Positions 1 through 8,354 of a DNA stretch of 17,781 bases are shown piece after piece (positions within the stretch are counted from its first letter, which is position 1; each line of letters starts with the position of its first letter). Both the position numbers and the translations under genes were made by a program. A model generated the notes under the pieces. That model was not told where the DNA came from, made no database searches, and saw nothing but the letters and a program-made list of their open reading frames with translations. The DNA comes from Prevotellaceae bacterium (GTDB taxonomy: Bacteria; Bacteroidota; Bacteroidia; Bacteroidales; UBA932). The stretch is from contig JAITSM010000055.1 in assembly GCA_031287815.1 (NCBI GenBank), positions 1 to 17,781 on the forward strand, given 5' to 3'.

Positions 1-827
1 TCCAGCAGCAGCGCCGGACGGTCGGTTTGGATGATGCGCGCGCCGAGCGTGTCGATAAGGTAGCCCCACGTGCCGTCGGGGTCGATGAGCGCCCTGTCGT
101 CGCTGTGGCCGGCGCAAAGCGAATCCCACAGCGAATTTATCCAGATGACAGAGGAGGTGTTTTGGAGCTGCGCTTTTATGTATTGCAGCAACTCCCTGCG
201 CTCTTCGGCAAACACAACTTCATAAGCAGGGTATGCCTTGCCTATTATCGCGCTGATGGAGTCAATCGTGGTTTCCTTTTTCAGCACAACCACCGGCATG
301 AACGTCATGCTGTCCACAATGGCGCCGTAGCGTTGGCGAAGCTGCGCATACGGTTTCTCCGATTTGATAATGGCCTGCCCTGTTGTGCCGGTTTTTTTCT
401 GCACGCGATATACCTCGTCAAAATATTCATCGCCCTTGTCGATGTTTACGATAATTTTATCTTTGGCTACCTGCATGGCCTCTTCAAATGTCGGGACTTG
501 AAAGCCGGTAACCCTTCCCAAGCCGTTTCGCAGGCGTAGCGCCTGTATTTCGGACAGCGTGAAATCACTCACCAAACCTTTGCCGCCGGTGGTTCTATCC
601 ACCTTACGGTCGTGCATCAGCACCAGATGGCCGTCTTTGGTTTTCGCCACGTCTATCTCCACTATATCCACGCCCATCTTGATACAGCTTTCAATTCCCT
701 CTATGGCATTGTCGGCATAATTCCGCCAGTCGCCGCGGTGCGCCGCGACCTGCACTTTTGACGATTGCGCCCAACTTGCCGCATGACAAAAAAAGAGGAG
801 CAGCAGTATAAGATAATTTCTTTTCAT
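1..827 (-). CDS. Glycerophosphodiester phosphodiesterase family protein (3' end cut by the window edge)
   Basis: The family hydrolyses glycerophosphodiesters to glycerol-3-phosphate and an alcohol on a metal-dependent TIM barrel. I translated 275 residues from the ATG at 827-825. Residues 1-20 form a signal peptide ending in ASWAQ, so the enzyme is exported, probably to the periplasm. Next come the GDPD signatures: AHRGD at 29-33 (catalytic His30-Arg31), VDIVEIDV at 53-60 (metal ligands Glu57 and Asp59) and LMHD at 70-73 (second catalytic His72). The visible sequence stops just after IIQTDRPALLL, which matches the usual end of the family, so only a few residues are probably missing. It lies 5 bases after the DUF6528 gene and is the last visible gene of the SusC/SusD locus. 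The exact alcohol released cannot be read from the sequence. Confidence 0.92.
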   Translation of the reverse strand, partial: MKRNYLILLLLFFCHAASWAQSSKVQVAAHRGDWRNYADNAIEGIESCIKMGVDIVEIDVAKTKDGHLVLMHDRKVDRTTGGKGLVSDFTLSEIQALRLRNGLGRVTGFQVPTFEEAMQVAKDKIIVNIDKGDEYFDEVYRVQKKTGTTGQAIIKSEKPYAQLRQRYGAIVDSMTFMPVVVLKKETTIDSISAIIGKAYPAYEVVFAEERRELLQYIKAQLQNTSSVIWINSLWDSLCAGHSDDRALIDPDGTWGYLIDTLGARIIQTDRPALLL

Positions 828-832
828 AACAG

Positions 833-1768
833 TCATTGCATTTTTTTCATCAGTCGAACCTTATACATTCTATATCCCGGAACAGTCAGCTTTTTTATCG
901 GGTTAACCGTATAAATATTCTCCGTCCAGTAACTTTCTTCGGCTTGCGTATAAACTATCCAGCCTGTTTCCTGTATATAGTTGATGGATTTGATATCCCC
1001 ACTCAAAATTTCAGGTTTAAATAAAGTGAACTCGCCTGTATCGATATTGAAAAGATAGACTTTTCCCTCAAAATTTGCCGAAGAATTACTACTGACCAAA
1101 AAAGTATTGCTGTTTACAGCCGAAAGGTCATGTCCATTGTCTAAAGGAACATCCCATTCTTTCTCGAGTACCAATTCCGGCGTATTTGAATCCCAATTTT
1201 TCAGTGAATATTCACGGAGTGCGCTACTGCCTAATGCGTAAAAACGGTTTCTTTCCGACACCCATACAGCACCGTGTCCGCCGGACAATTCATATTGGCA
1301 TAAAACCCTATTGGGGCTGTTAATATCATATACCGCAATACAGTTGCCATTATCATGGAAAGACAATACAGCGGCTATTTTATTATTGGGTAACAAATCC
1401 GCAGAATGCGCCTGTGGAGCATAAGCATAGAACAAGCATTTGTTAGTTGAACGCTCAACTAACAAAACACCACCGCCCGTAGAAGAAGTCATCAGTAATT
1501 TGGTATCGTTGTCAACGGATTTACAATCATCCAATGTTGCCATGTAGGAAAGATATTCTGGCGGAAGCTGTGCCGCAGCATCTGCAACCTTCCAGCTCCA
1601 CACGACATTAAGTTGTTTGCCATCCGATGTTTCTTCGTCTATAATATAGATTTTGTCCTGCCCACAAGTAATAAGGTAATATTTAGCCGCAGCTTCTTCT
1701 TTCTCATTAAAAGAATAAAGAGCACCAACAAATAGGAACAGTAAAAAAATAAAAAGACTTTTCTTCAT
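833..1768 (-). CDS. DUF6528 family exported protein, propeller-like
   Basis: A 311-residue protein with an N-terminal signal peptide (about residues 1-19, KKSLFIFLLFLFVGALYS) and no lipobox cysteine. The body matches my memory of the DUF6528 family: an opening YLITCGQDKIYIID, a WSWKV segment near 57-61, then TSSTGGGVLLVERST (94-108), PQAHSADLLP (118-127), SGGHGAVWV (162-170) and NGHDLSAV (211-218). These repeated strand-turn units look like a beta-propeller, and the regularly placed histidines (121, 165, 213) could form a catalytic or metal site, but no reaction is known to me. I chose the start at 1768 because a longer reading back to 1831 would lack a signal peptide at its N-terminus and overlap the upstream MBL gene by 49 bases. 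It sits 14 bases after the MBL gene and 5 bases before the GDPD gene. Confidence 0.8.
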   Translation of the reverse strand: MKKSLFIFLLFLFVGALYSFNEKEEAAAKYYLITCGQDKIYIIDEETSDGKQLNVVWSWKVADAAAQLPPEYLSYMATLDDCKSVDNDTKLLMTSSTGGGVLLVERSTNKCLFYAYAPQAHSADLLPNNKIAAVLSFHDNGNCIAVYDINSPNRVLCQYELSGGHGAVWVSERNRFYALGSSALREYSLKNWDSNTPELVLEKEWDVPLDNGHDLSAVNSNTFLVSSNSSANFEGKVYLFNIDTGEFTLFKPEILSGDIKSINYIQETGWIVYTQAEESYWTENIYTVNPIKKLTVPGYRMYKVRLMKKMQ

Positions 1769-1782
1769 GATAATATCTTTAT

Positions 1783-2841
1783 TTAAAGAGCGTACGGCTT
1801 GCCGTTCTCCCACACCAACTTTTCTCCCCATGCCATGACGACGTACGGAACTTTAACATTTTCCATCCGTCTAAAAGTAAGCCAATATGATTCCCTGTGA
1901 TCAATGGAATGTCCCATTTCATTCTCATGCCCGGTAATTATCAGAGCAGGACGAATACCGGCAACGCTTTCTTCCATAGGCATCATCCAACAATGCGCCA
2001 GCAATACGTCTACTTTCACTTTATCGCCGATATTGGTTATCCATTTCATATCGCCGCCATGTGATTGGTCGCCGGTATGCATCACCGTTATTCCTTCAGG
2101 CATCGTGATAGCATATATATTGTTTGGAACTTCTCTTTGATGCCCCGGAAATATGCGTACGGGCAATGTGACATTTTTTGATGCTATCCGGATTGTTTCT
2201 TTGAGCATATCTGTTCCGCGCAAATGCCGTATATGTGAATCCGAATTTTTCCAAAGTTCGGGCGGGACAATTACATTTTTTCCCTGATTACAAAACATTC
2301 CGGCTACCGCTTCATCGGCATGGTCGCCGTGAGCATGTGTGATAAACAAAATATCGCATTGTTTTACGATTAACCGCATCAGGGAATCGCTTATAAAATG
2401 CTTTCCCTCTTTGTGCCCTCCTCCTCTAATGATATCAATAGCTACAGTCACCGATGGCGTCTGCACGATGAACCCGTGATTATAGAAACGGAAAAACCGT
2501 GCTTTGTTATCAACCGGCTTCCCTTTCGAGAGTTCTTCGACAATCGTTTGCGCCATGCGTTCGGTATAGGCGAAAAACGCCGCGCTATTATCCAAACGCG
2601 TATCATGAAACAATGCGTCTAAAGCGAACAGGGCTAATTTGCGTTCATCGTTGGCCAAAGTTGAAGGTGGATTGCTTTCAAGCACTTCATACACTTGTTC
2701 AAAAAGGATGGAGGCTTGATCCTGCAACATTATATCCGGATTATCCCAATATTGCAACGATTGCTGTGCAATGAGCAAGCAGTTGGCAAATAGGATATAA
2801 AATATCAGGGATATTGCTTTTAATATTCGGGATTTTGCCAT
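1783..2841 (-). CDS. Exported MBL-fold metallo-hydrolase
   Basis: A 352-residue metallo-beta-lactamase-fold protein. Residues 1-25 are a signal peptide. Residues 30-115 are a helical leader of unknown role. The fold starts near 117 (FRFYNHGFIVQT). The metal motif THAHGDH is complete at 168-174 (His169, His171, Asp173, His174). PGH at 232-234 probably gives the next ligand, HTGD at 255-258 the bridging Asp258, and ITGHEN at 302-307 the last histidine, so the enzyme looks active. The spacing recalls UlaG-like and other phosphodiesterase or lactonase branches, but the substrate cannot be named. The ATG at 2841 overlaps the end of the susD-like gene by 22 bases. The next methionine is residue 38, which would remove the signal peptide, so the overlap is real and suggests translational coupling. 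Confidence 0.85.
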   Translation of the reverse strand: MAKSRILKAISLIFYILFANCLLIAQQSLQYWDNPDIMLQDQASILFEQVYEVLESNPPSTLANDERKLALFALDALFHDTRLDNSAAFFAYTERMAQTIVEELSKGKPVDNKARFFRFYNHGFIVQTPSVTVAIDIIRGGGHKEGKHFISDSLMRLIVKQCDILFITHAHGDHADEAVAGMFCNQGKNVIVPPELWKNSDSHIRHLRGTDMLKETIRIASKNVTLPVRIFPGHQREVPNNIYAITMPEGITVMHTGDQSHGGDMKWITNIGDKVKVDVLLAHCWMMPMEESVAGIRPALIITGHENEMGHSIDHRESYWLTFRRMENVKVPYVVMAWGEKLVWENGKPYAL

Positions 2842-4220
2842 AACAGGGCTTCGTTGTTTATACGTTCCATTTCTGTTTTCGGTATGGGGAACAGAAACTG
2901 ATAATCGGAAATATTGTGCCCATTGGCCGCCATTACCGCTTTGGCTTCACCCATACGCACTATATCAAACCAGCGGTGCCCTTCGTAAGGAAATTCCAAC
3001 TGACGCTCCAACATAATGGTTTTATTAAAGGCATCCTGATTCGCTACTGCCGGGTCGACGGATTGTATGGCTGCAAGCCCTGCGCGGGTATGCACTTCGT
3101 TAAGTGCTACCATGGCCGGCGAAGTGGCGGCATTGCTAAAGCTAATCCTGTTCAACGCTTCGGCATACATGAGCAGCACATCAGCGTAGCGGAGTATGAT
3201 TTGGTCGTTGCCCACATTATTTGTAGTGGCATCTCTTGTGTCAAAAAATTTTTGAAGTGCATACACGTTTCTTTCCCCCGGCACAGCCACATGTTCAATT
3301 AACGTTTTACGCTTATCCCCTGTGGTAAACGCCTCGACCAATTGCTGAGATTGACCGGAGTGGTCGGTTAAGTTTGCCCTGCTATACCAAAAGCCATGTC
3401 CCTCGCCCGGAACTGTTTTATTGAAACGTACGGCAAAAATAATTTCGCTGTTCATTTTATTCTCCACCTTGAATACGTCGCCCGGCTCCGGCAGCAAGGT
3501 ATAGGCGCCGCCGATAAGCGGAACCAGCACGTCGCGGGCTTCCGTCCACTTGTGAAAGGTGAGGTACACTTTCCCCAGCAGCGCACGCGCAGCGCCCAGC
3601 GTAACCCGTCCCGCATCGTTGCCGCTGTATGCTTCGGGCAGCAGGTTGGCGTCGATAATCTGTTTCAAATCGCCGGCCATCAGGTTAAGCATGTCTTCCT
3701 CGGAACTCCGCCCGATTTGAAGTGCTTCGGACACCGTAACCACTTTGCGCGTGGTGGGCACGCCGCCCCATATACGATACATGTTAAAATAATTAAAGGT
3801 GCGGATAAACAGGGCTTCGCCTTTATACTGTTTCTTCAGGGCTTCGTTAATAGCCGCTTCATCAATCCTGTCGAGCACCATATTGCACCGGTAGACATTA
3901 TTGTTGAAGTTTGCCCAAAACTCGGACAATAATACATTGGACTGATTTTCCTGAAACTGGTCGATATCGTACCTGTCCTGTGTCCCGGTGGTTGGAGCGT
4001 CAACCAAAAGGTTATCGCTACGGTATTCGCAGCATTCTGTGTAAAAATTCACCTGCGACTGTAATTTGGAGTAGCACGATACTACGGCAAGATTAAAGTC
4101 TTCCGCTGTTTTGTACATGATATCCGCTGCAATTTTATCTTTGGGCGTCAAATCAAAAAACTCATCGGAGCATGACGCCAGCAATACGGATAATGATAAT
4201 AAGAATAATTTATGTTTCAT
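2820..4220 (-). CDS. SusD/RagB family nutrient-binding outer-membrane lipoprotein
   Basis: The partner of the SusC-like channel: a surface lipoprotein that acts as a lid and binds the nutrient before import. It has 466 residues, somewhat short for a family that usually runs 480-600. The lipoprotein signal ends in LLASC, with Cys17 as the lipidated residue, followed by Ser-Asp-Glu, an acidic stretch like the surface-export signals of Bacteroidota lipoproteins. FFDLTPKDKI follows, the usual start of the mature protein. The conserved C-terminal region has PYEGHRWFDIVRMG and ends in LFPIPKTEMERIN...LLWQNPEY, the typical SusD finish. It starts 21 bases after the susC-like gene. Ligand specificity cannot be inferred because SusD proteins diverge widely. 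Confidence 0.95.
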   Translation of the reverse strand: MKHKLFLLSLSVLLASCSDEFFDLTPKDKIAADIMYKTAEDFNLAVVSCYSKLQSQVNFYTECCEYRSDNLLVDAPTTGTQDRYDIDQFQENQSNVLLSEFWANFNNNVYRCNMVLDRIDEAAINEALKKQYKGEALFIRTFNYFNMYRIWGGVPTTRKVVTVSEALQIGRSSEEDMLNLMAGDLKQIIDANLLPEAYSGNDAGRVTLGAARALLGKVYLTFHKWTEARDVLVPLIGGAYTLLPEPGDVFKVENKMNSEIIFAVRFNKTVPGEGHGFWYSRANLTDHSGQSQQLVEAFTTGDKRKTLIEHVAVPGERNVYALQKFFDTRDATTNNVGNDQIILRYADVLLMYAEALNRISFSNAATSPAMVALNEVHTRAGLAAIQSVDPAVANQDAFNKTIMLERQLEFPYEGHRWFDIVRMGEAKAVMAANGHNISDYQFLFPIPKTEMERINNEALLWQNPEY

Positions 4221-4241
4221 ATCAATTCTGTTTTTGAACGG

Positions 4242-7200
4242 TTAAAAAGTAATGTTGATACCGGTGGTGAAGATTTTTGCCAGCGGATAAGTACCGTAAT
4301 CTTCGCCCGGTGTAAGGGAATTGGAGGGGCGTTTGTTTACTTCGGGATTGTAGCCGGTGTATCCGGTAAGTGTCCACAGGTTTTGCCCCGACACATAAAT
4401 CCGCAGGTTTTGCACATAGAATTTTTGGGTTATATGCTTGGGTAACGTATAGCCCAGCGAGAGATTCTGCAACCGGAAGTACGAGCCGTCTTCAATATGC
4501 CAGGTGGAAGTGCGACCATTGTAGCCTTTAGATTTGCGGTTCCCGCGGTTGGTCTGGCCGTCGCCCGGGTCGGCTTCGCTGCGCCAGCGGTTCAACCCTT
4601 CAATCATTTCATTGGTGTTTCCTTCATTGTTGTTAATGTAGCGCTGGTTCAGGTTCAGGATTTTATTCCCGTACACGCCCTGAAAGTCGAACGCCAAGTC
4701 AACGCCTTTAAACGATACCGAGCCGCTAAATCCATAGGTGAACTTGGGCATGTAGTTTCCAACAATGGTACGGTCTTTATCTATATCAATCTCGCCGTTG
4801 CCATCCACATCCACAAAGCGGAAATCGCCCACCCGCGTGGCCGACGCACCCTCAATATGCGGATAGCTGTTCAACTCCTCTGTGGTAGCGAAAATACCGT
4901 CCCGCAGCAGTACATAGTAGCTGCCGATGGGCTGCCCTACTTGTGTAATGTAGAACGCATGTTCTACACTGCCCGACGCAATTAACGGCGTATCCTCAGG
5001 CCCCAGGGAGGTTACTTTATTCCTGTTGGCGGCATAGTTGGCGCTGAAATGATACGTCAAACCGTTGTGAAATTGCTGTTGCGAGGTCAATAAAAATTCC
5101 CACCCGCGGTTATTTACGCTTCCTATATTCATCAGGGCGGTGCTATGCCCGGAAGTATGAGGAACGGGAACGGTCAGCAACATATCGGAAGTATTGGAAT
5201 TGTAATATTCCACCGACAAACCCAACAGTCCTCTGAACAGTTGTACGTCAATACCGGTATTCACCATCGCGGTTTTCTCCCACTTCAGCTCGGGACGGCT
5301 GACATTGTCGGGCTTATAGCCGGGCGTCAGCACGCCGTCGCCTGTGCCCAGAATATATTCTTCCTTGGACATGGTGGCAATATGGTCGTAGTTGCCGATA
5401 TTAAAGTTTCCTGTTTCGCCATAGCTAATCCTCAATTTAATATCATCCACAAACGACAGGGCGTTCACATTCCTGAAAAAATTCTCATCGCTTATTCGCC
5501 ATGCGGCCGAAGCAGAAGGAAAATAGCCCCAGCGGTTATCTTTCCCAAAACGCGAGGAGCCATCGGCACGGACGGCCGCAGAAAGCAGATATTTCCCTTT
5601 ATAACCATATTGCACACGCGCCAAATAGGAGGCTATTGTCCATTCCGTTTTGTTCGACGAACCGTCCGTTACTACACCTCCCGAAATCGTTTGCACGTAG
5701 TCGTTAGGATAATCGGTAGCCGTTATCGAATTGCCCATATACGTTTCCTTTTGCGCCGACTGCACCAAAACGGCGTTAATGGAATGACTGTCGTTGATAA
5801 TTGTATTATAGTTCAGTTTATTTTCCACTAGCCAGTTAAAATAAAAGCCCGAAGAACTCTTCCCTGTGGGATTGGAAGGCTTGTCAAGATAAGTTTGGCC
5901 TAATAACGGCAATGCCGACTCACGATAGTAGTCATTATACGTACTATAATAATCACCGCCGAAGGAAAGACTGTAGCTAAATCCCTTAAAAAACTCGTAC
6001 TCGGCAAAGGCGTTTCCTACCATAGCCATGCGGGTAACCACATCGGATTGAAGCATGGCCTGCGCCACCGGATTCAGCACGACATTATGCTGATAATCCT
6101 TGCCGACCCGCCAATAGCCGTTCCCTTGGTAGTTGAACGAGCCGTCGTCGTTATACACCGGCCATACCGGCGGCATCATCAGCGCCGACTGCACAATGCC
6201 ATTCTCGCCCGACGCATTCACCCGGTTAGAGAGCGAATAAGACGGCGAAAAATTCACGCCGAACTTAAACTTGTTGTACTTTGCATCGAGGTTCAGACGC
6301 GCGCTGTATTTTCCCAAATCGGAGCCAATCACAATACCGTCCTTTTTCAAATAATTGAACGAGGCAAAATAGTTTACATTACTGGTTTTGCCCGACAGGG
6401 AAATATTATGGCTTGTGGTGGGCGCTGCGCGGAATATCGCATCCTGCCAGTCGGTGTCGGTCAATCCCGGCTCGCCGTTTAAATACGGCACGAGTTCCGG
6501 AGGAGTGCTTGACCACCAAACGCCGGTATTTTTGTTGCGCACCTCGTCCGGGTCGTTCACCGAGCCGGCGGGATAGGCGTCCAAGTAAGCGTTGTCATGT
6601 CCGTCTTTCGCCGCTTGCGCAAACTGGTAGGCGTTCATCATGGCAATCTTTTTCGATACGGTTTGTATCCCGAAGTAACCGTCATATTTCACGGTCAGCC
6701 GGTCGCTTTTCCCCTTTTTGGTAGTAATTAATATCACGCCGTTGGAGCCACGGCTACCGTAGATAGCCGCCGCCGAAGCGTCTTTCAGCACGTCGATAGC
6801 TTCAATATCGTTCGTGTTGATGTTTAATAAACCCTGCTCCACCGGGATGCCATCTATTACATACAGCGGCTCGCTACCGGCGGTAATGGTACTGATACCG
6901 CGCACGCGAATAGTCGGGGCTGCTTCGGGGTCGCCGGACGGCAGTTGCACCTGTACCCCCGGCATTTTCCCTATCAAGGCATTCCGGAAATCAGATGCCA
7001 CAATATCGCCAAGCTCGTCAAACTGTACGGAGGATACCGAGGTGGACACATCCTGTTTCCTTTGCGTTCCATACCCCACCACCACCACTTCTTCCAGCGC
7101 CTGCGTATCTTCTTCCAGCGTAATTTCCAGCGCCGTCCTTCCCGCTACGGGCGTTTCTTTTGTGGAATAACCCATAAAACTCACTTCCAGCACCCCCTGC

Positions 7201-7451
7201 GCACCGGCAGCCAAAGAAAAACGCCCATCGGCGTCGGTAATAATTACACTGTTTGTTCCTTTCACCTTGACGGCAGCGCCCGCCAAGGGCTCTCCTTTTG
7301 CATCCGTTACCCTTCCGGACAACGTTACCGGGTTCTCATCCGGCAGCATCTCCCCTCTTCCGGCCTGGCCTGCCATCGCGAAATTAGACATATTCACCAG
7401 CCAGCATATCAGGCAAACCACCGCCAGTTGCACGCTCTTTCTTTTTTTCAT
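4242..7451 (-). CDS. SusC/RagA family TonB-dependent outer-membrane transporter
   Basis: A 1069-residue TonB-dependent importer that takes up oligomers or other large nutrients together with the SusD-like lid. A signal peptide covers about residues 1-28. The N-terminal carboxypeptidase-regulatory-like domain spans about 42-115 (LSGRVTDAKGEPLAGAAVKV). The TonB-box region follows at 119-130 (LEEVVVVGYGTQ), the plug runs about 132-245 (MPGVQVQL, IRVRG, PLYVIDGIPV, IEAIDVLKDASAAAIYGSRG), and the remainder forms the 22-strand barrel, ending in an aromatic residue (GINITF). There is no extra N-terminal STN or anti-sigma-interacting domain, so an ECF sigma/anti-sigma system is not implied by the protein itself. 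It is the first gene of the minus-strand locus. Confidence 0.96.
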   Translation of the reverse strand: MKKRKSVQLAVVCLICWLVNMSNFAMAGQAGRGEMLPDENPVTLSGRVTDAKGEPLAGAAVKVKGTNSVIITDADGRFSLAAGAQGVLEVSFMGYSTKETPVAGRTALEITLEEDTQALEEVVVVGYGTQRKQDVSTSVSSVQFDELGDIVASDFRNALIGKMPGVQVQLPSGDPEAAPTIRVRGISTITAGSEPLYVIDGIPVEQGLLNINTNDIEAIDVLKDASAAAIYGSRGSNGVILITTKKGKSDRLTVKYDGYFGIQTVSKKIAMMNAYQFAQAAKDGHDNAYLDAYPAGSVNDPDEVRNKNTGVWWSSTPPELVPYLNGEPGLTDTDWQDAIFRAAPTTSHNISLSGKTSNVNYFASFNYLKKDGIVIGSDLGKYSARLNLDAKYNKFKFGVNFSPSYSLSNRVNASGENGIVQSALMMPPVWPVYNDDGSFNYQGNGYWRVGKDYQHNVVLNPVAQAMLQSDVVTRMAMVGNAFAEYEFFKGFSYSLSFGGDYYSTYNDYYRESALPLLGQTYLDKPSNPTGKSSSGFYFNWLVENKLNYNTIINDSHSINAVLVQSAQKETYMGNSITATDYPNDYVQTISGGVVTDGSSNKTEWTIASYLARVQYGYKGKYLLSAAVRADGSSRFGKDNRWGYFPSASAAWRISDENFFRNVNALSFVDDIKLRISYGETGNFNIGNYDHIATMSKEEYILGTGDGVLTPGYKPDNVSRPELKWEKTAMVNTGIDVQLFRGLLGLSVEYYNSNTSDMLLTVPVPHTSGHSTALMNIGSVNNRGWEFLLTSQQQFHNGLTYHFSANYAANRNKVTSLGPEDTPLIASGSVEHAFYITQVGQPIGSYYVLLRDGIFATTEELNSYPHIEGASATRVGDFRFVDVDGNGEIDIDKDRTIVGNYMPKFTYGFSGSVSFKGVDLAFDFQGVYGNKILNLNQRYINNNEGNTNEMIEGLNRWRSEADPGDGQTNRGNRKSKGYNGRTSTWHIEDGSYFRLQNLSLGYTLPKHITQKFYVQNLRIYVSGQNLWTLTGYTGYNPEVNKRPSNSLTPGEDYGTYPLAKIFTTGINITF

Positions 7452-7543
7452 TTTGTTTAAGTTTAAAATTTAATATTATAATAATTTAATAGTTTCATCC
7501 TTTTCACCCCTTTATGGAATAATCACGCTTCGTAAAAACGCCG

Positions 7544-7551
7544 CAAAGGTA
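7544..7551 (-). promoter_or_regulatory. Putative -7 box of the susC-like gene
   Basis: On the minus strand the bases read TACCTTTG, an exact match to the Bacteroidota -7 consensus TAnnTTTG. A good -33 TTTG at the 19-21 base spacing is missing (the nearest TTTG leaves only 14 bases), which would suit a promoter that needs an activator. The implied leader to the ATG is about 85 bases and AT-rich. Confidence 0.5.
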
Positions 7552-7584
7552 CGGCTTCCTTGTTACAAAAGAATGACAGAATTG

Positions 7585-7610
7585 TTAAGAAGGAGATACA
7601 ACCTTCTTAA
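7585..7610. promoter_or_regulatory. 9-bp perfect inverted repeat in the divergent control region
   Basis: TTAAGAAGG and its exact reverse complement CCTTCTTAA are separated by 8 bases. The element lies between the divergent susC-like and DUF308 genes, centred about 60 bases upstream of the expected susC start of transcription. It lacks a T-tract on the exit side of either strand, so it does not read as a terminator. An operator for a dimeric regulator is the simplest reading, but no regulator gene is in the window. Confidence 0.45.
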
Positions 7611-7652
7611 AAAAAAATGACTATTTTTACATAATTTTTAACAATAAAAACA

Positions 7653-8231
7653 ATGGAAATAACCGTAAAAACTACCGGCAACAACAATCTTTTTATACAA
7701 GGATTAGTGTTTAGCCTCTTGGGAGTGGTGTTGATACTGTTTCCCGATACCTTGACAAAAGTACTGAGTTTGATAATTGCTATCGCCTTTTTCATCGTAG
7801 GCATTTCGGCGGTGTGGTCTTACCTCCGGCAACGGAAAACCGCGGGGAAAAACCCATGGTATTTAATCGCCGCCGCTGTAGCCATTACTGCGTTAGGCGT
7901 TTGTTTGCTGGTGTTCCCCGGTTTTCTTAAACTGTTGCTGGCAGGGAGCGCCGGGATTTGGATGTTAATACGCAGCGTGCAAATCATCGGCGCGGCCATT
8001 ACCCTGAAATCGTTCGGAATGATTGACTGGGCATGGTTTATACTGGTCGGATTATTAACGCTGCTGATAGCGGTTATCCTGTTGGCTTTCCCGGAAGGAA
8101 TCACAGACTGGGCAGTGCGCCTGCTGGGCATTGCCTTATTGCTGATAGGTATCTATTACTTTTTTAATTTTTCGGGGACGGGGAAATTAAAAATAGCCGG
8201 ACAGGAAAATACGCCAAAAGAAAATACATAA
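7653..8231 (+). CDS. DUF308/HdeD-like membrane protein
   Basis: A 192-residue integral inner-membrane protein. Six hydrophobic segments are visible at about 12-30, 36-55, 68-87, 91-113, 125-145 and 153-172, in three pairs. Each pair has the repeated pattern of the DUF308 (HdeD) family, in which a helix ends in a short LFPD, VFPG or AFPE motif (29-32, 87-90, 145-148). The C-terminus is short and polar. HdeD of enteric bacteria is linked to acid resistance, but for most DUF308 proteins the role is not known, and I make no functional claim here. The gene is divergent from the susC-like gene. I found no clear TAnnTTTG box for it in the 200-base gap. Confidence 0.82.
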   Translation: MEITVKTTGNNNLFIQGLVFSLLGVVLILFPDTLTKVLSLIIAIAFFIVGISAVWSYLRQRKTAGKNPWYLIAAAVAITALGVCLLVFPGFLKLLLAGSAGIWMLIRSVQIIGAAITLKSFGMIDWAWFILVGLLTLLIAVILLAFPEGITDWAVRLLGIALLLIGIYYFFNFSGTGKLKIAGQENTPKENT

Positions 8232-8259
8232 GACCGGGAATAGTTTATTTCAATTTATT

Positions 8260-8290
8260 TTTGCAGATTTCAAAAAAAGCCGTATCTTTG
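8260..8290 (+). promoter_or_regulatory. Promoter of rpsP-rimM
   Basis: TTTG at 8260-8263, 19 bases, then TATCTTTG at 8283-8290: an exact match to the Bacteroidota TTTG / TAnnTTTG arrangement. The spacer contains a run of seven A. The expected transcript starts about 58 bases before the rpsP ATG. The same spacer pattern recurs at the tRNA-Gln promoter. Confidence 0.8.
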
Positions 8291-8354
8291 CGCACCTTTT
8301 CTCGAGAAGATAAGGAAGTTGAATAGCCATTATTAACTTTAAAAACATACTAAT

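Noticed and set aside
27..539. Plus-strand frame at the left edge
   Set aside because: The minus strand encodes a clear GDPD through this region; the plus-strand frame has no family match and is a shadow.
7585..7610. Bidirectional terminator
   Set aside because: The hairpin lies between divergent starts, where no transcript should end, and neither strand has a U-tract on the exit side.
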